Of a DNA stretch of 64,000 bases, positions 55,301 to 63,336 are shown piece by piece (positions within the stretch are counted from its first letter, which is position 1; each line of letters opens with the position of its first letter). The notes below the pieces were generated by a model. The model did no database searches, was not told where the DNA came from, and saw nothing but the letters and a program-made list of their open reading frames with translations. The stretch comes from Theocolax elegans (taxonomy: Eukaryota > Arthropoda > Insecta > Hymenoptera > Cerocephalidae), in contig JANSJX010000008.1 in the NCBI GenBank assembly GCA_026168455.1, positions 496,001 through 560,000 on the forward strand. Reading direction: 5' to 3'. A program made the position numbers and the translations under genes.

Positions 55301-58300
55301 GTGTGTTTAATTAAATGTGGAAATATTAATTACAGAGCATAGCGAACGTAATGAAAGACGCATCGATATTGACGCGATGGGGTCTCAATCTATTAATCCG
55401 ACAAACGGATTCCAAACCGTTGGTGCACATGACTGCTAAGGAATTCATGTTTGGTTACAAATCCTCACTCGTCACTTTGGGGAATAACGTTATGCCTGCT
55501 TGGATCAAATTCGATCGATTAGGACTGATCGATAGGGTAATTTCATTTTCTGTTTTTATTAGTACATAATAATTTGAAATCGTTGAGATAAGTATATAAA
55601 TAAATATTCAAATTTAAATTTGTAATTTGACAGATGTACGATTTTACCGGAGATTTCGAGACAGTTTACACGGGTGAAAACGATCTTCGAATGACGGGTT
55701 TGATCGAAAAGTACAATGGTGCCGAGGATCTGCCTCAATGGACGGGAAAGTGCGCGAACGTTAAGGGTTCGAGCGATGGTGCGAAGTTCCAAAGTTTCAT
55801 CGAGCCAAATGACACTTTGCTTTTCTTCAGAAAAAGTCTTTGCCGTAGCGAGGCTATGGTACGTTGCTCTTCAGTATATTTCATTTTAAAGGAGGATTTT
55901 TTTTTATAAATTAAATCAAAATTAATTTAATTATATTGTTCACTTAAAAAAGTAAATATTATTGCTCATTTTATTTTGATACACTTATAATATGTTGTTA
56001 TCTTATTTGCTTCAGGTTCATATCGGTGAAAAATACGTGAAAGGGTTGTACGCTTATCAATACAAATTCAAAGACAACGAGCTTGACAATGGTCATTTCA
56101 ATCCAGAAAACAAATGTTTCTGCAGACAAGGCTATTGTCTACCTTACGGGTTCATCGATGTCACCGACTGTTATTACGGTAAATACACCATAAAATACAA
56201 TTTTAGTCTTACATTGTTAATTTTTAAGGAGATCAATCACTTTTTATTTAATTTCGATTTTTATTTTGGATCCTTTTTTCTTATAAACAAAAAAGTTCAA
56301 TTTTTTGGAAAAAATAAATTATTACGGATTTTGCAAACTATTCCCAGTATATGCTTTAAATATAGTAGGTCTTTATTATTCGTCCATTGTAGTTAATGGA
56401 ACTCCCGGACTAGCTTTTCCAAAAATAAAAATCAATTTTTTGGAAAAATCTGTAATTTAGTCCATTATGCGCGCTTTAAACCATATGCTCAAATATTTTC
56501 AGATTTTTTATTTTTAATTAGTGTATAATATTTGGGTTAAAATTTTATCTTTTTTTTACTTCAATAAATTACAGACAAAAAATTTGTTTATTCAATTATT
56601 ATTACAAAAATGATTTTTTCTCAAAAAAGGCAATACGTCAATACCCTTCCTTACGTTTTAAATTATCCACGCAAAAATTTCTTTAGATTTTTTATTTAAT
56701 ATTTTACATATAATTTTTGGGTTAAAAATTGCAGAGCATTATAATTTGGTTCTAACATCCCGTTACAGTCGAAACAATTTTTTATCTAAAACTTTAATGG
56801 CATATATATGTAGTAAATATCTAAACTTTTCTAGAAACTTTGCAACACAACAGAATCATTTCAACCAGCGTTACGCAAAAAATCTTTCGAAATTATTATT
56901 GGGCGCCAAATGCTTCTTACGTCACCTCGAAATTGTTAGATTAGTTTAAAATTTTTTGTCAGCATGTTTCTACCTTAATCAAAATTGTTGAAACTTTACG
57001 TCAACTGTATAACTCTACCCATAAGACAAAATAAAAGAGATGTATTCGACTATTAAACTACAAGAATTTTGTATCGATCGATGGAATTTATAAAATGTTT
57101 TCCAGGTTTTCCGATCGCTCTCTCGTATCCTCACTTTTATCAAGCGGATCCAGCGGTTCTTGAAAATTTAGAGGGTCTAAACCCGAATCCAGATGTTCAC
57201 GAGTCGTACTTCTTCATTCAACCAAAATCTGGTCTACCCGTGGATCTTGCGTTTCGCTTTCAAATAAACATGGCTCTACAGGACATCAGCGCGATCGATA
57301 ATGTCGACGGATTCTCGAATCTTATCCTTCCTCTTCTGTGGTTCGAAATTGTAAGTATCTACTTTACCAGATGTTTTATAATATTCTAATAAATTTACAT
57401 TTCGCAAACTCATAAAATTCTAAAAATTACTACAAAAAATAAAATTTGTATTTTTTTGTCATTTGTACATCGATGCTTCAACGTATATCGGTTACAAGTG
57501 ACAAAACTTATAATTATTATACAATGAAGATATATACCAAAAATTGTATTTTATCAATATCGATTAAACTCTGTCATTGGGTGGGGTTCGATTTGTCGAA
57601 GGTTCATTCAAAATGTGTGCGATATTTCAAATTTTAAAAATGAGAATAACTTTTTTGTTATTTCGAACCGAGAAAATAGAATGATCGTTATTTCAAAAAT
57701 AATAAAATTGTCAGATATTTGATATTTGGTGCAATATTTCGAATTCCAAATAGTAGATCAATAATTTTCTACATTACTCTACGTTATCAAGGTGTTAATG
57801 GACAAATATTATAAAAGTTATTTCTCTACACTATAAAGTTCAAATATTCGGAACAAATATATAAAAACTGAAGAATCCATTATTTTCAAAATAATAAAAA
57901 TGCATTTCTAATTTTAAAAATTCGAAATAATACACACATTTTCAATGAGCTTTCGACAAATTGGACCCCACCCCTATTTTATATATTTTAAATACTTTTT
58001 GATGTATCATTTCGTGTTGCAAATTATAAATAAAATTGGTTACAATTAACAGGGAATGTACGAGCTACCCGACAGTTTGAACACCAAGTTCTACATGTAC
58101 CTAAACCTACTACCAGCGATGCAAGATATCGCCGTCTACTGTTTCTCCCTAGCGGGTGCAGTTTGCTTGGTGTGGAGCGTCGTGAAGATCCTGACGTACA
58201 AACCGAACGAATCGCCGACAAGTAAAAATCAATGGATGGACGCGGATTTGAAACGCAAGCGTCTCAACTACCTGGCCGAGCGACAACCGTCCTTCAAAAT

Positions 58301-58427
58301 CGGTAAAGAGATGGACGTGTACTTCGACGCACTTTTAGGCGCTAAAGAAGAAGAGAACCGAGACGACGAACCGATCGATCCAGCGGCACTTCGAGAACTC
58401 GCCAATCTTAAGGAAGACATCGTTTGA
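9725..58427 (+). CDS. CD36 / scavenger receptor class B family protein (8 coding exons, 607 aa)
   Basis: A two-pass membrane glycoprotein of the CD36/SR-B family, whose members bind and move lipids, lipoproteins, carotenoids or apoptotic debris at the plasma membrane or endosome. The joined exons (listed separately) give 1,824 nt with every splice phase consistent. Residues 1-73 are an unusually long, basic, Gln-rich N-terminal cytoplasmic segment; family members usually have about ten residues here. Transmembrane helix 1 is about 74-96. The ectodomain follows, with family motifs such as EIWRVPPVDLYLKVYLFNVTN and EIGPYVYKE. Six cysteines at 312, 342, 381, 383, 388 and 399 match the CD36 set; by homology they pair 312-381, 342-399 and 383-388. 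Sequons occur at N132, N165, N171 and N331. Helix 2 is about 508-530, followed by a charged tail of about 77 residues. Insect relatives include croquemort, peste, emp, SNMPs and debris buster. I lean to a debris-buster-like receptor but cannot settle the subfamily. Family call certain; exact orthologue unknown. Confidence 0.95.
12409..12543. repeat. CA/CGCA microsatellite followed by TA/TG repeats
   Basis: About 100 bases of CACA and CGCA units, then ATATAC and GTGTGT. The open frames on both strands here (runs of His-Thr or Cys-Val) are products of the repeat. Confidence 0.95.
20727..20768. repeat. (CA)n microsatellite
   Basis: CA repeats with a TA-rich left flank. Similar GT/CA tracts occur at 20,204-20,227, 21,030-21,046 and 21,234-21,268, an unusual cluster within about 1 kb. 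Confidence 0.9.
23742..23796. repeat. (TA)n microsatellite
   Basis: About 27 uninterrupted AT units, the longest pure dinucleotide run in the window. Shorter runs occur at 9,653, 17,577, 19,447 and 20,055. Confidence 0.95.
24360..24450 (-). pseudogene. tRNA-like 3' fragment
   Basis: On the minus strand the DNA reads GTCGGTTCGATTCCGAC followed by TTGGAGA. This is a perfect 5-bp T-stem, a TTCGATT loop and a full internal box B (GGTTCGATTCC), then a 7-base acceptor-like strand. No matching 5' acceptor strand (TCTCCAA) and no clear D-arm or box A appear within 90 bases. It may be a tRNA relic, the tail of a tRNA-derived repeat, or chance. Confidence 0.35.
25388..25610. mobile_element. MITE-like repeat, copy 2
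   Basis: Starts TCCGAGAAAAATTTTGTATT and ends ...ACTTTTTCTCTGCG, so the two termini are inverted repeats of each other. Internal sequence shares ATTAAAAATTA and ACTATAGTAATTTTTAAT with the other copies. Confidence 0.5.
26981..27627. mobile_element. Long-armed foldback element, family A copy 1
   Basis: The left end AGGAGAGTGTCTCACCTGCG and right end CAACAATCTCCTT are inverted. Matching continues inward through TTTACTAAACTCT, TATGAAGAAAC and a GTTTTAGA/TCTACAAC segment, so each arm is some 150 bases or more. No coding sequence is present. Other copies are at 31,231, 35,811 and 47,505. Confidence 0.7.
28690..28884. other. GC-elevated island in intron 1, possible cryptic exon
   Basis: Stands out from AT-rich surroundings and is open in several frames on both strands. 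On the + strand one frame reads NELAKEEASLHSRRQLRVIV and ends at a donor-like AACAAG|GTATAC (28,881). On the minus strand another reads GFCVSYDDSQLTPGMQTSLL. I recognise neither. It could be an alternative exon, a conserved non-coding element or a decayed insertion. Confidence 0.25.
31231..31515. mobile_element. Foldback family A, left half only
   Basis: Starts AAGAGGTGTCGCATCTCC and continues TACTATAAAAATATGAAGAA...GAAAGCTGAGATCGAGTAGA, matching the left arms of the copies at 26,981 and 35,811. The inverted right arm is missing, so this is a truncated copy. It ends about 380 bases before coding exon 2. Confidence 0.65.
31897..32152 (+). CDS. Receptor coding exon 2 (helix 1 and start of ectodomain)
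   Basis: Preceded by an acceptor ending TTACAG and followed by the donor GTGAGT. Codes the rest of residue 73 through part of residue 158. It holds the first transmembrane helix (LGLMGLVIGCLVLVL) and the conserved region EIWRVPPVDLYLKVYLFNVTN...FQEIGPYVYK. It ends in phase 2 (TAC AA|), and the first A of exon 3 completes Lys. Confidence 0.96.
32153..32499 (+). other. Intron 2 of the receptor gene
   Basis: 347 bp, GTGAGT...TTAG, containing a (TTA)n tract at about 32,279-32,306. Nothing else stands out. Confidence 0.9.
32500..32641 (+). CDS. Receptor coding exon 3
   Basis: The acceptor is TTAATTAG at 32,492-32,499 and the donor is GTAAGT at 32,642. It completes Lys158 and runs to Leu205: ESMEHGNVTFNNNGTV..., FVPEMSGGKEDDVVIMPN. 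The N-V-T and N-G-T sequons and the PEMS...MPNIALL motif are typical of SR-B proteins. The upstream in-frame ATG at 32,441 lies in the intron and is not a start. Confidence 0.95.
34105..34277. mobile_element. MITE-like repeat, copy 3 (partial)
   Basis: Shares AAAGAAATCGCAGACTGACA and the inverted TATGTGATTTCTA with the other copies. The left terminal CGGAGAAAAATT is not clear here, so it is probably truncated. Confidence 0.45.
34951..35310. mobile_element. MITE-like repeat, copy 4, interrupted by a nested insertion
   Basis: Begins CACGGAGAGGAATTTCGTAT and includes AAAGAAATCACAGACTGACA, with the inverted GTCCGTGTGGGATTTATT near the right end. The body is split by a 137-bp insertion flanked by a 13-bp direct repeat (separate entry). 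Confidence 0.6.
34985..35121. mobile_element. Nested 137-bp insertion with 13-bp target-site duplication
   Basis: AAAAATTACAATA occurs at 34,972-34,984 and again at 35,122-35,134. Copy 1 of the same repeat near 8.5 kb has this 13-mer once, with the sequence continuing into AGTTT, so it shows the empty site. The inserted DNA contains GCGTTTCGCCTGCC and GCAGACATCTTCAGGTGC. A 13-bp duplication suits a short retroposed sequence (SINE or truncated LINE). The source family is not identified. Confidence 0.65.
35323..35698. mobile_element. Foldback element with arms built of 28-bp tandem units
   Basis: The ends are TATCGTCGAGTCAGTGC and GCACTAAACCGACGATA, inverted to each other. The left arm then repeats a 28-base unit at 35,352, 35,380, 35,408 and 35,436 (core TTTTTAAGRTGGTGCC). 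The right arm carries the same unit inverted (GGCACCNTCTTAAAATT) with slightly variable spacing. Total 376 bp, no coding potential. Confidence 0.7.
35811..36699. mobile_element. Long-armed foldback element, family A copy 3 (full)
   Basis: The ends CAGGAGAATGTCACATTTCT and GATGTGACACTCTCCTTG are inverted. Arms of about 250-300 bases include GAGATCGAGTAGATTGGATT and its inverse. The centre holds a short AT palindrome at about 36,120-36,163. This is the most complete family member in the window at about 889 bp. Confidence 0.75.
38508..38780 (-). mobile_element. Possible LINE 3' end with ATAA-type tail
   Basis: Read on the minus strand, the segment ends GGCCTAATAAATAAATGAAT, a tail type common in insect non-LTR elements. 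It contains CAGTATACTGGTGATACTGG. No reverse transcriptase sequence is present, so at most it is a 5'-truncated copy. Confidence 0.4.
42388..45267. mobile_element. 2.9-kb AT-rich inverted-repeat element with internal tandem repeats
   Basis: The left end ACACTGAAAAAAAAATTT and right end AAATTTTTTTTTCTGTGT are inverted repeats. The similarity extends inward (TTTGAATCAA and GATTCAAAC-type words), so the element tends to fold on itself. Almost the whole interior is made of TTTATTT/AAATAAA words with no long open frame. It contains the 139-bp tandem array listed separately. Terminal sequence resembles the CACGGAGAAAAA ends of the smaller MITE-like copies. Confidence 0.6.
43600..44140. repeat. 139-bp tandem repeat with 278-bp alternation
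   Basis: TTTCTTTGTTT recurs at 43,676, 43,815, 43,954 and 44,093, exactly 139 bases apart. Units 1 and 3 carry CAATATTTC or TAATATTTC with TTTCAATAAAACATTTC; units 2 and 4 carry GTATGTTTC with TTTTAATAAAATATTTC. The true repeat is therefore a two-unit, 278-bp block present about twice. Confidence 0.75.
45774..45809. repeat. (CT)n microsatellite
   Basis: About 17 CT units. Similar CT/GA tracts occur at 7,365-7,388, 9,305-9,335, 39,778-39,800, 49,062-49,091 and 52,272-52,300, the last two being the duplicated pair. Confidence 0.95.
46958..47490. repeat. AT-rich repeat with recurring AGTGA-NNNN-TCACT palindromes
   Basis: Begins with a CACAGAAAAAGAAAATT end like the other elements here. The 14-base palindrome AGTGA-NNNN-TCACT occurs at 47,017, 47,267 and 47,450. 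Related GTGATTCACTAATT words reappear near 51,523 and 54,733. No coding sequence. Confidence 0.5.
47505..47781. mobile_element. Foldback family A, right half only
   Basis: Contains AATCCAATCTACTCGATCTC, TTTCTTCATAATTTTGTAGT and ends GACATTCTCCTTG, matching the right arms of the copies at 26,981 and 35,811. The left arm is absent. It abuts the AGTGA/TCACT palindrome-rich segment at 46,958-47,490. Confidence 0.65.
47828..48039. repeat. 212-bp imperfect hairpin
   Basis: The left arm 47,828-47,885 (AAACGGAATTCTTGTTAAAT...GATATTAAATGAATC) is the inverse of 47,979-48,039 (GATTCATTTAATATC...CTTAACAAGAATTTCGTTT) with a few mismatches and a 3-base offset. The loop is about 93 bases. It could be a small MITE; the arms are longer than a usual microRNA precursor. 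Confidence 0.65.
48611..51816. repeat. Tandem duplication, copy A (3.2 kb)
   Basis: Nearly identical to 51,817-55,026, with an offset of 3,206-3,213 bases that drifts by small indels. Contents are a (GA)n tract at 49,062-49,091, AT microsatellites and some unique-looking mixed sequence (49,600-49,800). No gene is recognised. Parallel open frames in both copies are AT-rich and repeat-derived. Confidence 0.9.
51817..55026. repeat. Tandem duplication, copy B (3.2 kb)
   Basis: Second copy, ending at AATAAGTGGTAT before unique sequence TTTATCAC, about 310 bases before coding exon 4. Differences from copy A are single-base changes (for example ATTGATG versus ATTGGTG near 53,510), homopolymer length changes and microsatellite length changes. 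The first 130 bases differ much more than the rest. Confidence 0.9.
55336..55536 (+). CDS. Receptor coding exon 4
   Basis: Starts after the acceptor TTACAG and ends before GTAATT. The 201 nt are exactly 67 codons, residues 206-272 (SIANVMKDASILTRWGLNLL...FDRLGLIDR). It joins in phase 0 to exon 3 across a 22.7-kb intron. The MTAKEFMFGYKSSLV stretch corresponds to the conserved 'T..E.LWGY.D.L' region of CD36 proteins. Confidence 0.96.
55634..55858 (+). CDS. Receptor coding exon 5
   Basis: 75 codons, residues 273-347, with acceptor GACAG and donor GTACGT. It starts MYDFTGDFETVYTGENDL and includes LPQWTGKCANVKGSSDG (Cys312), the N-D-T sequon at 331 and LCRSEAM (Cys342). These are the first two of the six conserved ectodomain cysteines. 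Confidence 0.96.
56016..56178 (+). CDS. Receptor coding exon 6 (cysteine-rich)
   Basis: The acceptor is TTCAG and the donor is GTAAAT. Residues 348-401 plus one base of Gly402. Carries KCFCRQGYC...DVTDC with cysteines 381, 383, 388 and 399. Spacing between 388 and 399 equals that of the last pair in CD36. Confidence 0.96.
56179..57105 (+). other. Intron 6 of the receptor gene
   Basis: 927 bp, GTAAAT...TTCCAG. AT-rich, with two loosely similar stretches around a TTTTTTGGAAAAA motif (about 56,297 and 56,433). No recognisable element. Confidence 0.85.
57106..57350 (+). CDS. Receptor coding exon 7
   Basis: The acceptor is TTCCAG and the donor is GTAAGT. It completes Gly402 and runs to Ile483. 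It begins GFPIALSYPHFYQADP, the family's 'G.P...S.PHF..ad' motif, and continues ...PDVHESYFFIQPKSGLPVD, the conserved 'h...l.i.P.tG.pl' region. Confidence 0.96.
57351..58052 (+). other. Intron 7 of the receptor gene
   Basis: 702 bp, GTAAGT...AACAG, more than half of it occupied by the inverted-repeat element at 57,579-57,973. Confidence 0.9.
57579..57973. mobile_element. Inverted-repeat MITE-like element in intron 7
   Basis: The left end GGGTGGGGTTCGATTTGTCG and right end CGACAAATTGGACCCCACCC are inverted. Pairing continues over about 65 bases, including CATTCAAAATGTGTG against CACACATTTTCAATG. Length is 395 bp with no coding potential. No convincing target-site duplication is visible. Confidence 0.7.
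58053..58427 (+). CDS. Receptor coding exon 8 (helix 2, cytoplasmic tail, stop)
   Basis: The acceptor is AACAG; the TGA stop is at 58,425-58,427. Residues 484-607. After GMYELPDSLNTKFYMYLNLL comes the second transmembrane helix (IAVYCFSLAGAVCLVWSVVK) and a charged tail of about 77 residues with QPSFKIGKEMDVYFDALLG and an acidic end (EEENRDDEP). The tail is longer than in vertebrate CD36 and could carry sorting signals, but no motif is clear enough to name. Confidence 0.96.
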   Translation, partial: GMYELPDSLNTKFYMYLNLLPAMQDIAVYCFSLAGAVCLVWSVVKILTYKPNESPTSKNQWMDADLKRKRLNYLAERQPSFKIGKEMDVYFDALLGAKEEENRDDEPIDPAALRELANLKEDIV

Positions 58428-58860
58428 CCTCATTAATTCGCGATTACGATTTCGCGATCCGTCCAATATCTTCCTTTTTTCTTTTCCTCGCGTTCTCACT
58501 CGCCTATACGGAGAACACCGAGAGACCGTTGCACTTCACGATTGTCGATATCGTATAGATTACGTAAAACGATTCCTACGCGATATGTATACTGCACGTT
58601 TTTACTTTTATGACCGCGGAATTTTTCTTTTTTTTTTTTTCTTTTTGTTTTTTTACCTAACTTAATTACCATACTTTTGTACCATTCGATAGTAGTTCTC
58701 AAAAGCCATTTTTGTTTTTCCTCTTTTTGATAACTACTGCGATTTAACGTTTTTTCGGAAACTGTTTTATATAGACGAAAAAGTAAAATAAAGAAAGAAA
58801 GGAAGTGGCTTTAAAACTAGTGGAAAGACTGAATAAATTGTGTAAATTTTCGTTTCCAAG
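58428..58860 (+). other. Receptor 3' UTR with candidate poly(A) signals
   Basis: Follows the stop codon. AATAAA hexamers occur at 58,787-58,792 and 58,832-58,837, either of which could end the transcript. Long T runs (58,627-58,660) are typical UTR sequence. A further AATAAA at 61,017-61,022 could mark a much longer isoform. Confidence 0.5.
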
Positions 58861-61800
58861 GATAATTACGAATCTTACGAGAACGTATATGATAATTTAC
58901 GAAAAATTACGAGCGATAGACCGCGTAGCGGAATAGATTTTCTTTGAGTTGTTGTTTTTTTTTTTTTTATTATTATTATTATTAACGATCGAAAGAGAAA
59001 CGCGATTCGCAATTATCGACGAATCGTTTTCGTAATCCGATATGTACCTTGCCGATCGGGACGATATATACATATATATATATAGTTCCCGAAGAAAAAA
59101 AAAACAAAAATTTCATCACGTACGTATTTCGTTCGATGTTGGAACGAAAGCAATTGTAAATATGTAAATAATTATCAACGATTTAGCGATATATCGTTTA
59201 AGATATTTAGAAAAGATTGAAAAGAAAAAAAAAGGAACGATCAGTTAGATACGAGATCCATTTCGTTCAGGTCGACGAGCGAATCGTTGATTACAGGAAA
59301 AAAAAATAAATTGATCGATTCCACATTATACATATAGTTGTAAACGCGTAGTTTTAAATTAGGGTATATATGTACATCATTATTATCGTTGTTGCAGGTA
59401 CTCGATAACGTTATATAATGTCCTCTCTTCTTCTTCTTCCTTTTTTTTTAATTGTGTGTTTTTTTTATACGTGAAAATTGTTAAGACGCTCGTTCCCCGG
59501 GCGACGTTGCGAGATTCGTCGTGCAAACTTTTGAAAATGCGTTATGTAGAATAGAAAATTTTTACTTGTATGGGATCGTAGATTGTAGTATTGTGGGTGG
59601 GTGCTGCGAAATCTTCGTTGGTTCGTTAAAAAAAAATATATATATATACATCATTTAAAAATTTTCTTTCTTATATACTTACATATTTATAAACTGTGAT
59701 TAGACGAATCCGAAGACATAGAAGTACCCTATTTTATAGTCGCTTGAAAAATTTTATATATCTACATATATACACACTATATACCGCACTTTTTGAGAAT
59801 CGTGTACTATATATATATATACACGCTGCATTTAAAAATTAATTTTTTATTTGTTAATAAATTTTAAAAAAAATTTTGATAACATAATCTATTTTGTGTA
59901 GATTTATATAAATATATATGTATAGTATTGCCCAAAATTTATAGCGACATATACACGGTGAATTGATTGAAAACGACGATCGGTGCTTCCAAAACTTATT
60001 TATTGTATATGAATCACGCTACATATATCTACACACATATATGCATCTTGGTAATATTTTGAAAAAAAAGCGATTCGATATTATACAAGGTATATGTGTA
60101 TGAAAAGTATACGATATGCGGGAACCCCGAAGTGATGAATAATATCACCTCAACTGCGCAATGCGTGTGTATCTCTCTTGCCTTAATTATTAAAATGAAT
60201 CTTGATTATTCAAATTGTTGTACACACAAACACACGCACACATGTATCATTAGTTATCCATCTATTTTTATATTTTCAAATCAACGTTTTATTTTTGAGG
60301 TATACGACAATATTATTTAACGATTTTATATCCAAATATTGTTTTTGCTATTCGAAACAACAACAGTGAAATATAACAATTTTAACAATCAACGTTCAGA
60401 CAAAAGCATTCACATATGGTACTGATAAAGAGAAAAAAAATTATTCTTAATAATCACGTTTCTTCTAATTAATATTTACATGTATATCTAAAAGAAAAAA
60501 AGAGTATATAGTAAGGAATCTTAATTCGGAAAATTATATACTTGTGTCAATTTGTATTATTTTTTATTAAAATAATATTAACGTTGTGCACGTTTGGAGC
60601 TCGTGTTTTGTAAAATATGTGAGTTTATTAACTTTTTACGATACTACGATGCGATTTTACGAAACCCAGGACACATTATAAAATATATATGTATTATATA
60701 TACGAATGTATCTTTAAGATCCCTGCGGTATATATGCGGTATACGCGCATTTCGATATATTTTTTCCGAATTGTATATCCAATGATAAACCGATTTGTTT
60801 TTATTATTATGCATATATAGCATAAATATATGCTTATCATTTTCCGTCTCGAAACGTTATGATTTTTTGGCGTTGTTCGTTTATATATATATACATTATA
60901 TACACATTATGTAATTTCGAAAGTTTGTCAATGATTAGTATAAAAACACATTCTTGCCAGTAACTTTATTTAAAAGTGCCTATTTCTCTATTGTAAAAAT
61001 GTATTCGACGTTACTGAATAAAGTAACTTTTTATTATGAAAACGATCTCTATAATATTTATTTGATCAGTTAATCTATCCTATATATATGTTTACGAAAT
61101 TTAAGAGGGTCTTTGCAAACGTTATACTTCGGAAACATACAAGTATTGTAAAATTTAAATTTTTGAAAAGATGAAAAGTGCAACGTAATCTAATATTACG
61201 TATGTATATATATATTTTTGATTATTAATAATTAATGAGCATTATAATATATAATTATAAAAACGTAGATTTTTGATCGTTAACAATCAAAGTTCAATGC
61301 AATATGCGTATAGTTGGTTTTCTTCATTCGGTAAGTATCTGTTATTTTACTTTAAAGACACATGTCAAACACTGTTATTACCAATATTGAAGATTGTACA
61401 ACGTCCGCTCGTCCTGAATGATTTCGAACAATCGTTTCGGTAATATTCCTACATATTTTGTAACTAATTTTTCATTTTCTCGTACATCTATATACATATC
61501 TCACAAGTACAATTAAAAATATTCGATATATATATTTTATAAAATACATATTGTAAAAAGGTAACAGTGCGATGAGATTATTCTGAGTGGTTGATTTTAC
61601 TTTTACTAATAACGAAACGTTGCATATAACGTAAAAAAATATATTGTTTTTATATTTAAATGAAAAATATTTACTTGGCTCTCAAGAAATCGATAAATAA
61701 TTATTTTAACTTTTAAATTAAAAAGATAACAATATACAATTGTTTTCATATAATATAATACGATCTATTGAAAAATAAATCGGTAGTAGGTGAGGTAGAT

Positions 61801-62583
61801 TTCAACTTACATCGACTCGAAGATTTGTCGGTAAGCCTGACTAATGGTAAGTTTCCTTAAGAGTATCTCGTCTCGAATTATCGGTTGAAAAACAATGTTC
61901 AATAATTTTTGGTTGGCAACACTCCGTATTCTTATGATAGTGTTTTAAAGTTTTTTTCGGATTCAACTAGGGTTGGATCGCGATAATACCATTAAAATAA
62001 AAAATAATAAGTTATATTCAAAATAAATTAATTTAAATGTTATTTAAAAAATAAATACGTGAGAAAAATCTTTTTTTTTTTAATACTTTACTATACAACG
62101 TCAATGTAAAATAATATTACCGTTGCACAATGAAGAAAATAAATTACGTACATTCGTCTAATCAACTTTTTTTTCTTAATTTGACACATTAATTTTTGGA
62201 ATATCCACGAATTCTTTTATCTGCACTACATTTTTTGTTACACCGGGAAAATTTCACATTACGTACTTACGACCAATAAAAAATAATTATTATTCGTATA
62301 TATATTTAAAATTAAAAAAAAAATAGAATAATTAGTTTTATACACACATTACAACTTGACGAAAACTATAGACATATAAGCGTCTTAAAATAAAAGTAAT
62401 CCTAATTTGATTAAATTATATCAGTGTACCATATATATTTAATTAAAACAGGATATCCTTATCGCATCGTTATCACCGAGTTCTTCGGATGTCGGTATTT
62501 TTTTTCTCTTCTTGTTTAATTACCGCGCACTCGCTCTATACTGACTCGAGCAGTCGATGCTTTAAATGGTATTGGGTTTACAA
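58861..62583. other. Intergenic region between the receptor and the MBF2-family gene
   Basis: AT-rich DNA with TA, CA and T-rich tracts. No open frame resembles a known protein. An AATAAA at 61,017 could belong to a long 3' UTR isoform of the receptor. Confidence 0.6.
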
Positions 62584-62682
62584 TGACGTAATGACAACTC
62601 ACACTATACCGTTGAAACATTATGTGTGCATGGGAGAAACTGCGTATATAAAAGATTGTAGTGACAAGCACATTGTATCAGT
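62584..62682 (+). promoter_or_regulatory. Core promoter of the MBF2-family gene (CRE-like, TATA, initiator)
   Basis: TGACGTAA at 62,584-62,591 resembles a CREB/ATF half-palindromic site. TATATAAAAG lies at 62,645-62,654. TCAGT, the arthropod initiator, lies at 62,678-62,682, so its A (62,680) is 33 bases from the TATAAA start at 62,647. This is canonical spacing. The small secreted-protein gene starts its coding region about 650 bases downstream, so an untranslated first exon and an intron are inferred. A possible donor is at 62,802 (AAAG|GTGCGT), and the acceptor TTGTTTCAG ends at 63,322. Confidence 0.6.
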
Positions 62683-63336
62683 ATAGTTTTTGAATTTGAC
62701 GCGACTTAATCCAATTTAAGCTTGACACACTTCATTAATACACGCTCGTATCTGTGTGTGCGTAACAGTGTCTTCATATTTAAACCTCTTTTGAATCAAA
62801 GGTGCGTGTGTATATGTGATTGTGATTATATATATACTTTATTTTATTATTTTATTTTTTATTAGAGCTAAGTAATCTGCGTGATGAGATTGAAATATAT
62901 ATATATGTATAGTTAGAATAAGTAAAAAGACATTTTTTTAAGAACGTACTGTTTACTTATTATTATTAATACATATAATATTTATAGATAATATTATTTG
63001 TTGATACGATGCAATTGGTTTTAAAATGATTTTTAACGCGTATTCCCAAGAATGCCAGAATTGCTGATTTAAGCATTTTTATCTAGCTTTATATATACTA
63101 CTGGTGTGAAATATCGAATGAAATTGTCGCTCTTTTTTTTCAAAGTATTTTCAATTATCCACATGTCGGATCATCTAATTTTCCTTGTAGAAGACAAAGC
63201 TCGGTTTTTCCAATATTACTTAATCGCGTGCGCGTACTCGTTTTACATCCAAATACCGAGTATCAGAGATGCAGATGAGATTAATTTTAAACCGATAAAA
63301 ATGTAACAAAAAATTGTTTCAGATCCCAAGCGAAAA

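Larger units (their letters stand above)
32642..55335 (+). other. Intron 3 of the receptor gene (about 22.7 kb)
   Basis: GTAAGT...TTACAG. This is the most repeat-rich part of the window: two MITE copies (34.1 and 35.0 kb), a nested insertion, foldback elements at 35.3 and 35.8 kb, a LINE-tail-like stretch at 38.5 kb, the 2.9-kb element at 42.4 kb, inverted repeats at 47-48 kb and the 3.2-kb tandem duplication at 48.6-55.0 kb. No exon-like open frame of the receptor family is missing from the protein, so no further coding exon is expected here. Confidence 0.85.

Noticed and set aside
62489..62686. 65-codon frame overlapping the MBF2-family promoter
   Set aside because: It spans the TATA box and initiator and shows no protein similarity I recognise.
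63106..63306. 66-codon frame directly upstream of the MBF2-family gene
   Set aside because: It lies in the inferred intron and ends before the acceptor. There is no signal peptide or family motif, and the downstream frame is complete on its own.
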